NCBI RefSeq assembly: GCF_035582795.1
Contig: NC_134370.1
Span: forward strand, 30,429,501-30,493,500
Direction of reading: 5' to 3'
Length of the DNA: 64,000 nucleotides
Origin: Mycteria americana
Taxonomy: Eukaryota > Chordata > Aves > Ciconiiformes > Ciconiidae
The translations under genes and the position numbers were made by a program. How positions within the stretch are numbered: the first letter of the stretch is position 1; each line of letters begins with the position of its first letter. Positions 49,346 to 61,500 of this stretch are shown here, one piece after another. The notes beneath the pieces are model-generated. The model was not told the DNA's origin. It saw nothing but the letters and a program-made list of their open reading frames with translations, and made no database searches.

Positions 49346-52300
49346 CTCTTTTCAATCTTTTTTCAATATTGAAAGAAAAATAAGGCTGAGAGAATTCTTT
49401 GATAAGAATCCAAACTTCTTTTGACCTAGAGCATGCATTTACATTTGGGGAGTATCCAAGAAGAATATTTATATGACTATATCTCAGCTCTCAAAACGTG
49501 AAAAGATGTTTCTAGTTCAGCTCAGTAGTTGGTTCCCGGGGAGCCTTGTTTCCTCGGCCTGCCTTTCAAGTTAGGTGTTATTCCTTGTGGACCACAGGAT
49601 TTTCCTCTCCCCCATAGCCTGTCTTGGAAGACATGTAGAATAAATGTAGTGTAGTTCTTCACGTACTGATTCCTCTTTGTTTATCCCTTTTGGGAATGAG
49701 GAAAGGACTCATGTTGTCACAGGTAATAACATCCTATGAATTCTTTAGTTAGTGTTTTATGCAAAATACTACAGCTACCTTAGATTACATAAAGACCCCC
49801 ATTCTGCTGTGCTACTGTTATTCTAAGTCAGTGATCACTGAACTAAAAGTGATTATGATAATTTTGTTTGATATGTAAAACCACAGTATAGTCGATGTTA
49901 CAGAGTAAACATGGCATACTTGCCAGTTTAATATATAAATACACGTATGTGAAATTGAAAGCAGTGGGAGGTAATACTGAAACGTAAGAATACCAGTGAT
50001 AATTGGGAACTGTGCAAGTCTCATTCACTAGATGCCAAAGAATACAACTCATTAATCATGAAAGAGAACTTCTTTGGATTAAAAAAATGGGATTAAAACC
50101 AGAAGTTAATCAACAAGGGAGTAATAAGGATGAACAATAAACAGATAAAAATGGAAAAGCTGAGAGTCTTGCATGTTAGGAAATGGGCAAGTGCTAAATG
50201 ATATCAGAGTGTAACTAAAATAGAACAAATAGGAATTATTATAGTTTGCTTTACAAACTATTTGGCAGCAATGAAATTCTAAAAATGGCATAGATCTAAT
50301 CATAGCTAGGTTTGGTAAAGAACAGTGGAAGCAAGGCTAAAAGTATAGTTTTTCAAAAATACTGGAGAGAAACTGTATGTCATACAGAGATAATGAAATA
50401 CTCTTGATTTTTTACAAGTAACTAACTAATGTGTTGAATAATTTGGTATAAAGTTGAAAAATGTTGAACTGCAGGTCTAGGTAGCTTACACCAAAATAGA
50501 ATATTCCATCTCTGGATAAGGAGCTTTCTGAATGACTAGTGCGGGGTTTTAATCAATTAAAGCATCCTACATAGCTTCAAAAACTCTTGTGAATGACTAC
50601 TAATACTTGAAAACCATAAATGTGATGACTAGGATAAGTATAGGTGAGGTAAAGTGACAGCTGTTCTGGACAAAATCATGGTAAAGCTGACACAGGAAAC
50701 AGCTGGTAGTTAACTAGTAGTAATGTGATTGTAGTAGTGGAAAGAAAGCCTTCTCTAATTTATAATATTCTGAGAGAATCTCAAGTCTGGCTGATTTATG
50801 CCTTTGCCTTTGCATCATTCACTTAATTTTGTCACACGGCATTGCAGGAAAAGGGAGATAATGCTTTCGAGTGAACAAGTGGTATACAAAATCGATGCGT
50901 GTATGTATGTATCATGTAAAATCATGTTAAATAGACCAAAAAATAAAAGCCAGAACAATTGGTCTCTAGAAGGTCTTGGGGGAACAGTCTCAGCATGGTG
51001 CTTGCTCTGGTGTATGAAAGAAAGTGCAGGTCCTTGTATCTAATGAGGGGATTAGAGATATTCAGATGAATGTTATATTTGTGTGCTTGAATTCTTCTCA
51101 CGTACAAATATCCTCCAGGTTTGAATCTTGACCTCTTTGCACATTTTCAGTTCTGATCCTGCTCAGACCTACTTAGCTAATGAGCTATAAGATCATTGCC
51201 TGAGGTGGAAAGACTATGGCACATCAAAATTCACAGTAATGTTGTTTTACACTTGAGTGGAAGCAGCAGTGAAGGAGTTGCCAAATATGCTGTGCTTTAC
51301 AATTAATACTTTAAGTATGTATTGAAGATGCGTGTGTCTTTTTCTATTCTTCACTACTATATCACTGCATGATGTATCAAATAAAGGGGAATAAAAATAT
51401 ATTTTTTTCAGGTGTAATTAAAAATCTGTTATGCTGCATGTTGCACTTCACTATTTTGCAGGTGACTGTAACTGTAATGGCTAAAGATTTATAGTTGTGC
51501 TTAGCGTTACATTGAATCTTTTAATGAAAACCTTACTCAACATTTTTTTAATGCCATTTTTTCCTTATCTTGAGGCAGTGTACATGACAAATGATATCAA
51601 AAGAATCTACAGGATAACTTTCAGAGTAAAAGCTGTGCTGATATCTGGTAGAGTTAGTCTAAGTTGTGTTGATACTTCTAAAATGCATTTTCTGTATATA
51701 AAATAACGTCCACTTAGGAAGGAACTAGCTCTTCACTTACAATCCATTATATGTATTTGTGCTGGTTCTAATCATTGGAACATACATCTTACCATTGATG
51801 TTGCTGATTATTTTAAATTTTGATTTTTGGTGGTAAACTATGTGAACCAAAACCAAGTCCGTGCCTTTTACAGTGAAAGGAAATACACAGCACCCATGCA
51901 ACATCCATCCCTTAGTTCTTTATTATCTCTCAAAGCAGTATTGCACTGGTACAGAATAAACATGTTATCCCTGTTGTACGGCACTAAGCAGAACCTTCTG
52001 TTTCTTTATGTAGATTGTTTTAAGAGTGATGAATCGATAACAGAAGCAGGGAGCACGGTGCTTCAGCTGGAAATGTGGTCTGTGTGCAGTTGATATGCTG
52101 GTTGCCTTCAGTTGCTGCCACAGGAGTACACGATAAGAGCATGCTGCTCCTTTATTGAACGGAGCTCCCTGCAAATCTCTTCTGCAACCGAGTGCTTAGT
52201 CCTCCTCATGGCAATATGGGGCATTCTTCTGTGCTGTTACCTGCTGGATGCATGTGCTGCTAGAGCAAAAACTGTTGGGCGAGTGTGTGTAATTTTAGAT

Positions 52301-53611
52301 AAGATAGTTGAAATTTAAGTGCCTCTAATTCCGAACTGCATTATATGTACCCAACATGGGATGGCATAAATCAGTAGTAATTTAAACAGTACTGCAGTCA
52401 GTCTGTGTAGAATATTCTAGAGGAAATACAGGTAGCTGGAACTTCCTTATTGTATGACTTAATTACATTGTCGAGTGCACATCTCTCTGATATATATATA
52501 ATTGCTGTTTGCTACCTTGTTGAAATTTTACAGGCCTTTCTTGCGTTTCAGTGATAATGCTCAACTCTCCAACTTGGAATGAATGGAGATGCTTCAGCTT
52601 ACCAGAATGATTCATTTATTAGTTAGCACCTGGAAATCACCTGTCTCAGGGGAAATGTTAAGGAATAATTAATAATTTTCATGTAATTAACAGAAAATGC
52701 TACAAAACCTGTCACTTTCTAGATGCCAAGGCAAGTCAAGGGACGTGTGTTGCTGTGGAACGTCGCAGCTGTGAGTAACTGGGATTAATAGTAGATTACT
52801 GGTTTAAACCTGATTTAGAAAGACCGCTTTGCACATCACTTCTAAGTGCCCTTTTGGATTCAATTCACTCAATAGAACTTGTCTTTCAAATACCACTGCT
52901 GCTGCTCAGGGGGCAGACCCCTGGCCTGCCGCGTCAAGAGCAACTGTTCAATCAGAGGTAGACCTCCTGTGTTTCAGCCCTACCTCGTTCTAATTGAAGT
53001 GAGTGTTCCTAACGAGAGCAGCGAATTGCAGGAATCTAGCTTAACATATTGATAACTTTGTCCCTGTGCTTCTAGCTTGCTTTTTTCCCTAGGTACACTT
53101 TAATACTTTGAGGTGGATTCCCTGCGTAGCAGGGTGCTCTCACACAGGAATTGTTTAAAATGCTTATCTAGAGTATCTTTAAAACAGAATACTTGCTTTT
53201 TTAGATCATTAATTTCTCTGAAGTCTCAACCCAAGAACAGTTTTCAAATAAAATTCAAGATGGAGTCATTGCCAAGCGCTGTGTCTGTTACCTGGGTCTG
53301 GAAGCCAGGAGGTACTGGGAACTCTGCAAAAGCAACAGGTTTGGTCCTACTGGGAAGTCTTTTAAACTGAATGAGGAAGATGGAGGCACCTCTAACTGGA
53401 ATCTCTTCTTCTGTCTGGAGAATGACATGGCAAAAACTTTAGTCACTCAAACTGCTGTTTCAGGCTAGGGACAGAAATGGAGGAATTGTGCTCATACACC
53501 ACTTCTTCCATATCCTACCTTTTCCGGTATGTGTTTTGCTGGAGGCTCACAGGCAAGGTACAGAACTCCTATAAAATCTTCAGTATTGCCGTATCCTCAA
53601 CTACTTTCTGT

Positions 53612-53644
53612 CAGCCTTTCCATCAGACTTTGATGGAAAGGCTG
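53612..53644 (+). ncRNA. Candidate intronic RNA hairpin (not a confirmed gene)
   Basis: CAGCCTTTCCATCA (53612-53625) pairs perfectly with TGATGGAAAGGCTG (53631-53644) across a 5-base loop GACTT. Outside this 14-bp stem there are three more RNA pairs (U-G, G-U, U-A), a 3x3 internal loop, then another short run of pairs. The shape resembles a small pre-miRNA-like hairpin, but the loop is short and I recognise no known miRNA seed. It is listed for its structure only. Confidence 0.35.
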
Positions 53645-54473
53645 GTATTTGGTATTTATCATTTATCAGGTGGTCTGTTAGGTCTCTTTCCATCTGAGAT
53701 CTATGCTATAATACATCCATTTTATGGATGGAGAGACTAAGTCATAGTTGAGTTAACTTGCAGATGGTACAGTATGTAGAGTACAGAGCCTGTTTTGTTT
53801 ACAAAACCACAAATGCAAATTGGTTTTCAGTGATAAATTTGGGAGCAGTATGAACTTGACAAACTTATCCTCATGTCACTAGTGAGAAGTTTATCCTTGT
53901 TTGCTCTGTGCCTGCTGCTCCTCTGTGGCCTTACCTGTGTAGAAATGCTGCTGGGCTGTGAGTATCAGCCGAGCACAGAGAAGGTGGTGAACGTGGCCAG
54001 GGATCCAGCAGTCACATCGCTCTGCAGAATCCCAACTCTTAAAGCAGAGGTTGGACTTCAGAAATTCGGATTCTTCAGAAATACTTGACTTCTATAAAAA
54101 CTGGCAGAACTTGAGTCAAAACATCTGTGGGTTAGTGTATGACAGTATTGCAAACTTTGGTATCTGCCCTATTGATTTAAGCTCTAACTTCTGAAATTGG
54201 ATAATAATTTAATGAAAGCAAAGATAATATATTTCAGGGGGAATTTCTAAATGAGTAATGTCCTTAAAGCCCAGAACAAATTAAAAAAATAATAATAGAA
54301 AATTCTGATGTTTGAATATTTGCTGTTGTCAGGAGAGCTCTTTGTAGTTTGTTTTTCGTTGTTCTCACGCTTTCTTGTCATTGGTAGCCAGTGCTAATAC
54401 TAAAAGGAAAAAATAAAAAGACACTAGCACTCCAAATTTAGTTTATATAATTTTACATTACCAACGTCTTAGA

Positions 54474-54512
54474 AGATCATAGCATCATTTAGGAAAGTCT
54501 GTTGGCACTGAA
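54474..54512 (-). mobile_element. Possible short CR1 3'-end remnant
   Basis: GATCATAGCATCATTTAGG resembles the reverse complement of the avian CR1 3' terminus. The match is short and decays quickly, so it could be chance. Confidence 0.25.
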
Positions 54513-55983
54513 AGAACATTACTTACAGTTGGTTTATAACATAATTTATACAAGTATAAATGAACCTGCAGGTCTCTTGCCCAAAAGGGAACTTGGGCAT
54601 TGCTTGTTGTGTGCTCTGCAGTAGTAATCTATTGCTGTTAGCTGTTGCTATATCTGACATAGATATGTAAATAGGGATAGAAATGCTGCTATGGAGCTTG
54701 GAGGAGAAGTGACGGTTATTGATGCAATGCCCAGTATGAGCACCTAATTTTTCGCTCAGTGTCAAGATGTGTAATAATGATTGTTCAAGACAATTATTGT
54801 ACAACCTGTGGTCTGAAACAACTGGTTTTTTGACTTTTTTGTCAAAGAGCTAATATGAAGCTCATTTTTCATAGAATCCCATTCAGTATATAAAGAAAGA
54901 CTTCTCTGTGCAGACTTTATATAAACATTAATATTTTTTCTCATAACATTTGATTCTCTGAACTTTACAACAAAATTTTCTGTGAATTTAATACACACAT
55001 GAATTAGCATATATGATTAACTTTGATTAAAAAAAGGAAAAATCATTCTAATTTTCCCTGTTGAAGAATTGGTTTTACTTAGAAAAATGCCAATAATGAA
55101 GGAAATGAACAGAAAGTTAGGTCACTGGACAGTATAAAAAAGTTGGCATCAGCTATATCCAAGGTTGTTACTGTACACGCTTAATGAGTAATATGGTTTT
55201 CTTTTGAAACAGTAAAACAGGTGTCATATTCTGTTTGACCTCCCATGTAGGATGTTACTTTATTTAGTTGGGAAAAACAAACAAACAATGGAAGTATTTT
55301 TAAATTTTAAGGTCAAAGCCGAAAGCTTTCTCAGCTCACTGAAGAGCCAGGCATGCATAGAAATATTACTTGAATATTACAGCTAAGACAGTGCTAATCT
55401 GTCACACATTTGAAAGGGTAAAGGTTTTACGTGTTCTGAAAATCTCTTTGAGTATTCATTCAAACGCTCACTGCGTTACAGAAGTAAAAAAGCTGCAGAA
55501 TAATCTAGCTAAAATGCCAGTAACAGCAGCGTGTTCTCTGCACTTTTTACGGAGACCTTGTAGGCTGTATAGGCCACCACTCTCTGACTGGCATGAGAAA
55601 TCAGAGGGATAGATGTTGTACTGCTTTGCCAGGAGCTGAGGAGTCTGCTCAGGAGTAAAAAAGACTATTCTCCATAGCTGCGTGTCCTGCACTAGGAATG
55701 TGGTATTGAGGTCTTTAGGACATTAAAGCAAAGATGTGTTATTTTAGGACATTAGAAACTGAGAAAAGAAACTGATCCATAGTAGCACTCCCATAGATTT
55801 AGTGAAATCCAGCTTTATGTTTGACTGTGTCTGCATCTCCTGATTTACATTCAGCAGAGGCTCTGAAAAGACTGAAATATCCTGCTCTGTGTTGCCAATT
55901 TTCATTATTTCATTCTGATTTATCTGGTACTCAGTTCTTCTTTAAGGGCTCCTGTGTTCTTCTTTTTATTTGAAAAATCTAGG

Positions 55984-56037
55984 CTTTCTTTCTCCTTTTT
56001 TTCTTTTCTTTTTTTTCCTCTTTTTTTTTTTTTCCTT
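55984..56037 (+). repeat. 54-bp pure polypyrimidine tract
   Basis: Only C and T on the sense strand, including T13 at 56021-56033. It is followed 50 bases later by a second T/C tract ending TTTCAG (56101-56106). Confidence 0.9.
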
Positions 56038-56053
56038 GTTTCTGGAGTCAGTT

Positions 56054-56067
56054 GTTATCATGGTAAC
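56054..56067. promoter_or_regulatory. RFX X-box-like palindrome
   Basis: GTTATCATGGTAAC matches the RFX consensus GTTRCC-NN-GGYAAC at 11 of 12 specified positions. It lies between two polypyrimidine tracts. Binding is untested. Confidence 0.35.
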
Positions 56068-57065
56068 CATAGTCAAATAAATGATTTTTTTTTTCCCCTC
56101 TTTCAGATAGAGAAATAGGTACAGAATAGCTAGGCGGTTTGAGATTTATAAACTTTGAATGAGGTTAACACACAAATGTTAACACTTCATCATCAAGTGC
56201 TATAAAAAACCATGAGTAGTTGGAGAATCTGCTGAGTTGGTGTTAGGGAGGGCAACTGGTGAAAAAAAATAAATTGGATTAACAAAACCCCACTTATAAA
56301 TTTGTAGCTTTAAAATCACTTGAAATCCTCATGGTGTTCTACTCTGGTCTAGAGAGACATAGAAATTCATCCTGTCATTCGTTCTTACTGGATCAAAATA
56401 CATACTTTTTACAAGCCATTTTATAAAAGTTGTCCAAAGACAACCAAATCACTTAGCCCATAAATCCTACTAACTTTTGGGAAACTTGTATTTTTAACTG
56501 CAAGAACACTTTTGGTGTCAATCAGGCCCTGATTGCAAAGGTTGCGAAGTTGCTTTTAGCCATATTACCTGTAATCTTGAGTTAAAGATTTCGTGTGCTA
56601 GAGGTTCTGTAAAAGTGTAAAAAGTTGCCCACTCAGGTTCATAAAAGCCTGCTTTTGTGTCATCTTAAATAGACCTGAAGGTGTTACTCTATTCATATTT
56701 AAAGGAAGATGCTCTTACGAAGTTCAGTGAGAATCCATCCCTGAGATGTTTATTTTTGTTTTATGCAATTCTGAGAAAACGGTGGCTATCGTTAATAAGT
56801 TACAGGGAAATTTTGTTTTATATTGACCCATTTTAATCATGCAGTAATCAAATTGTGCTGTTATATGTGCCATTATTTAAAGAATATTGATAGTCATTTC
56901 ATTCTTGCAGTCACATACAATTTTTCTTGTATTTTTAAAAATAAAACCTTTTTCTAGTGTTCTTTTATAGCTTTTAATCTGTTTCTCTGCATGTTAAATG
57001 ACTCTTACTCCTTACTAAGCCCAGAAGTTTAGGAGAACTGTTTTCTTTCTCTTTCTTTTTCCTCC

Positions 57066-57186
57066 AGGCTACCTGGTGATCAAGTCCCTGAGCAACCTGA
57101 TCTAATTAAACCTTCTCTGAGCAGGGTCTTGGACTAGATGACCTCCAGGGATGTCCCTTCTAATCGGAACTGCTTTATCTTTCTAT
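57066..57186 (+). mobile_element. CR1 LINE, 5'-truncated 3' end
   Basis: Contains the CR1 3'-terminal motifs in order: CCCTGAGCAACCTGATCTA, a TCTCTGAGCAGGG block, TTGGACTAGATGACCTCCAG, GTCCCTTCTAA, then an eroded terminal TTCTAT. About 120 bases remain, and the upstream CR1 body and both ORFs are missing. CR1 is the dominant LINE of birds and other reptiles, which supports the host assignment. Orientation is the same as NRG3. Confidence 0.88.
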
Positions 57187-57686
57187 CAGATAGGAAACAT
57201 TGATTCCATAATGCAGTAAAACCTTTTATGAGCTGGTAGCTGTAAGGGGGGATTATGGATTGGTCATTTATGATTTGTGAATGGCTGCTCTAGATCATCA
57301 TTACAGGGCTAGTAGGGACAGGAATTCTCAGCAAGTGTGGGCACAAATCAACATCTTCAAGATGTTTGGGGAAAACATTCTTTTCAGGTTTGGGTTTTTT
57401 TTTTAAATAGCTATTGGCATGTATAATTGAGTCTGCTTAGCAGTAATCTTATCTCTATGAGTGATTACAACTGTAAAAATACACAGCTTGCTGAAGTAAT
57501 TAATAGTGTGAAGTGGTTTGTAATTTCAAATAAGTATAATATTTATTTTCAATTACTTCTCTAACACATCACACATTTCTGCTGAGTTGTAATGGATCTA
57601 GGATATCAGTTGTTGAGCTCCAGGGGGAAAGCACTGTTTTCCCTGCCAGTAGGTGTGTAATGGTGCTTGATTTTTGACCTGGAACT

Positions 57687-57712
57687 AATATATATATATA
57701 AAATATATATAT
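57687..57712 (+). repeat. (TA) dinucleotide repeat
   Basis: Two TA-rich blocks interrupted by AAA, followed by a short A-run and T-run. Confidence 0.85.
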
Positions 57713-58485
57713 AAAAAACATTTTTTTTAAATGACAAAAATAAGTGTTTTCAAGTAATATTTTAACTATTGAAAGGAGCAAATTAATACCGGCCTTTCAA
57801 TAGGTGTGTGTTTGCCTATACTTATCCCATTGGTCATCAAAAAACCCCCAGTCATTAAGGCACTTTTGTTTCTTAATGGTTCACTGTGTTGTGCTGTCAT
57901 ACAGAATTGTTCTAAATTCTGGAATGTTTTCTATACTTGAGAGTGTAAAATGGAAAGGGGAGGGTTCTTTCCTTCTAACCTGACTCCGTTTGCAGTCAGT
58001 TAGAACTCTATACATAGCAGAGTTTGGCCAAATACATCCAGATACATCCACTGCAATTCATTTTTTTTATCTTGCGATGATCTTCTACGACATATATTTG
58101 GGTGCCACGCCCTCAGATGAGGGCTGGATTCAGCCAGCTGTCACAATGGGGATCAAAGTCTACTCACATGACTATTTGAGCTGTCCTTGTTTCATTACAC
58201 TGTTGTTGTCATTTCAACAATGAAAAAGATGTGCCCTTTTCAAAAGAGAAGGTTGTTTTCAGTCTCACGTCCTCAGCCTAGGTCAGGGCCATCTCTCCCC
58301 TGCTGGGTTTATGACTGGACTGAGACCTTGGTCCCCTGATATCTGGACCATGAATCCAAGGAGCAAGTGCTCTTTAATCTGCTTACCCTGCAGCATGTGG
58401 CTGCTGTGCCTGTCTTTTAGATTAGTCTCTGCCCCTATCCAGGGAGTGCTGGAATTACTTGCCATTTCTGTCTCTTAACGTGGGG

Positions 58486-58521
58486 TTTTTTTGGTTTTTT
58501 TTTTTTTTTTTTTAATTTTTT
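58486..58521 (+). repeat. T-rich tract including T19
   Basis: T7, GG, then T19 (58495-58513), AA and a further T-run. Confidence 0.85.
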
Positions 58522-61500
58522 ATTCAGCAACTTTCATTCAGGCTCTTGTCTTGTCTTTAAAGCCTTCTCTTGCTTCCGTGATACTTGTATAGTGCCATTG
58601 CTGTCCATACGAAGTGCTCCTTGTATTATATAGTGTACATTAGAGAATTGTGGATTGTAATTCTCACTGATTTGACTGTTACATCCATTCTGTCCTTCTC
58701 CTGGGGTATCTACTTTCTGAAGACTGTTTTGGCAGAATGGTATCCTTGCTTGGGCTGCTGGAGTCTGTGTGAGACGTTGCATAAATGCCACACCGATAGT
58801 CTGATAGTCTTGGCTCTAAAGAGTTTGTTGTTTAGGCACTTGTGCAAACAATGTGTGTATGCTTTCAAGCATAGTTTATCTCAATTTCAAGTCATTTTAA
58901 TTCTCATACTTAAGCTATGCAAATTTAATCAGATCTATCTGATAGAGAATGGCTCTTTAAGAAAATTGACATTTTAATCACAGTATCAAAACTAAGGATT
59001 TTATATAATAAACCACAGCAACAGCTTGGCTCTTCTTTGAAAGAATGAAAATCTGCTGTCTGTCATTCTCTGGTTGATAAACTTATAATTATTGCACCAG
59101 GAGCAGCTTCTTCTCAGATTAGGATGAAACCCAGAAATGTGTAAAAGAAAATAATCTGTTTAACACTTTATTACTATGTATCAATATGTTGAGAGAAAGA
59201 TGTATGACTAGACAGTGTTGGAATATTGCTTCTGGAGGCTGTTGAAATGTGTACCTGCATTCTCACTGTATGATAGAAAATCATCTTGCAATAGTCTTCC
59301 AAAAAGGAAAAAGGAAACTGTATCAAAACCTGTAGGGAAAAAACCCCAAACCAATGAACATCCAGAATATTATTGCAACAGTATTCTTGAACATATCAGT
59401 GAAGGTTGTTATCCTTTCTACCTGCAAACTTGCTTTAATACAAATGTGGAGAATGACTCTATTAGGAGTCAAGTAATGATTTCCATATCTTGTGGGGGTT
59501 TTTTTTTGTTGCATTATATTAATGTTGACATGAAGTAAGCCTGTAACTAGGATTTATTTTTTAAAAGCCAGGGCATATTTAATATTGGTAAACGTCTTTT
59601 TTGCAAGATTTCCGTATTTTAACTATTCATTTTAATCAGCTCTGCTGGTATAGGTCAGGTTTAGAAGAATATATTCACAATCAGGGGAAATCTTTCCAAA
59701 GGAAACTTTCTGGTCATAGTAAAATTCTATAGTTTTAGTGGATGCTGCCGTTGAGTGGAAAATTTGTGTTCCATTCTACCAAAGGTGAGGTTTTTCCTGC
59801 CTAGCAATTCTTTCTGTCTTAGCATGCATCCTCTTCATCCCCTCTAAAGAGCTGATTCTTTTCCTTTCTCTCAGCGTTTTGGATGTTCTCCCTGGTGAGG
59901 GACAGAAATATTTCCCCCTGCAGTCGGCTGGTAACCTTATGCTTGTGCTCCCTGCTCCTCTTCCTCCACGCTTTCACCTGCTCCTTTCCTGAACTTTCCT
60001 GTCTGCTCTCAGCTTTCAGAGGGCGACTGCTGCTCTTTCAGAAAAGGTTTAGGAGCTAGAGATCAGGAGAGAGAGGCTGTTTCAGTTTCATGGGTCTAGC
60101 AAACAAAAAGCTGGGATTGATATGTGGATGGGACTTCAGAGGATTTGTCTGCATTTCTGATGGAGTTTGTCAAGTTTCTTGTTCCTTTACGGTGTGTATA
60201 TAACATCGAGTTAGTATGTGGAAAATCAAGCAGATATATCGTTTTTAAGTCTTTCTAAACAGTTTAATCCCACTCTACATGCATATTTACCTTCAAATTC
60301 TTGCTTTTCAAATTCTTGAAATCACAGCTGTGCTTTCACTTGCTGTTTCAAGTTTTTCAGCTTGCTGTTTCAATGCAGATTCCTCTGTGAGATTTGTGAA
60401 AAGTTTATGATGCAAAATTTTCATTTCCATGTATTGCTTCCCTAGGAGTAGCCTCCAAAACCCCAAATAATGAGTCAGGAAATGGATGCAGTCGTCCCTG
60501 GAGTTGGCTGACATTTCAAGGGCTGAAAAGGCAAGCCCGGATAGGAGGTAGTAAACCAGCATGAATTCCTTATGTAAACACTTCTAGTATGCTTCAAATG
60601 GTGAAGCATGGTGCTTCACTTTAATGTGGGCCACATAACCTACCCTGCTCAGGAGCTTTCTTCTTGTATGCTAGGAGGGCCTGCATAGGAAGTCACTTCA
60701 GAGTAATTAGAACTCTGAAAGTGCACACCTTGCCGTGGAAAAGCAGGAATGATTAAAGGATGAGAGAAGGTTATAAGAAAATGATGTATTCTGGGGGTAG
60801 AGGCACAACAGATGCCAGGTAAGTAGGGCAGAATGACTCTAAAATAAAGATTTTGGCAGTGGAAACAAGTATTGTGACTGGAGCTCCTGTTCATCAAATA
60901 GAAAAAAAGGTGCTGTGGAAGCTGAGTATCTAAGCAGTTTTCCTATCTTTTCTGTCAAACTGATGAGTCCTACAAAAGCAAAACACACAAATGCTGGAAA
61001 TTTACTGTGAAGTATGCTTGCTTATTTCTTTATTTATGTCTGTGGGAAATAGATGAAGAGGACCCCTCCTGTTCTGAATTCTTTAACTGGTTTTGAGATG
61101 TGCTTAGTTTCCTTGGGCCACAGTATGTCATACACATGCTAAGCAAATAGCTCAGAATGCTTGAAATGTATCTTAAGGACAATTTTGAAAAATATTTTAG
61201 TTTACAAAAGTGCTTTGAGAGTAGTAGAATTGACCAACGAAGCATTTCTCTTTTAATTCTTAAAATTGGATTAAATGAGTGGATTTTAAGAGAATGCTCA
61301 TTCTTCACGTACATTGAGCAAAATACAATGAAGAGCTCTTATTTACATATTTTTTTAAGTGAATACTAGAAAAGTTAAGAGCTTTTCTATTTAAATCATT
61401 GAATCAGGTTATAGTATTTTACAATAATATATGCATTCACCATTCTCACATTCAGCATAGGTGAGGAATTTTTATTTTGTCTGAAAGCTGTTTTCTTTTA

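Larger units (their letters stand above)
43908..57065 (+). other. NRG3: NRG3 intron 1, distal part A
   Basis: AT-rich intron without a recognisable exon. Sequence-level structure is listed separately: ATTT repeat, several T-runs, a GC-rich minisatellite, a 102-bp duplication, a 14-bp hairpin, a long polypyrimidine tract and an RFX-like palindrome. Confidence 0.6.
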
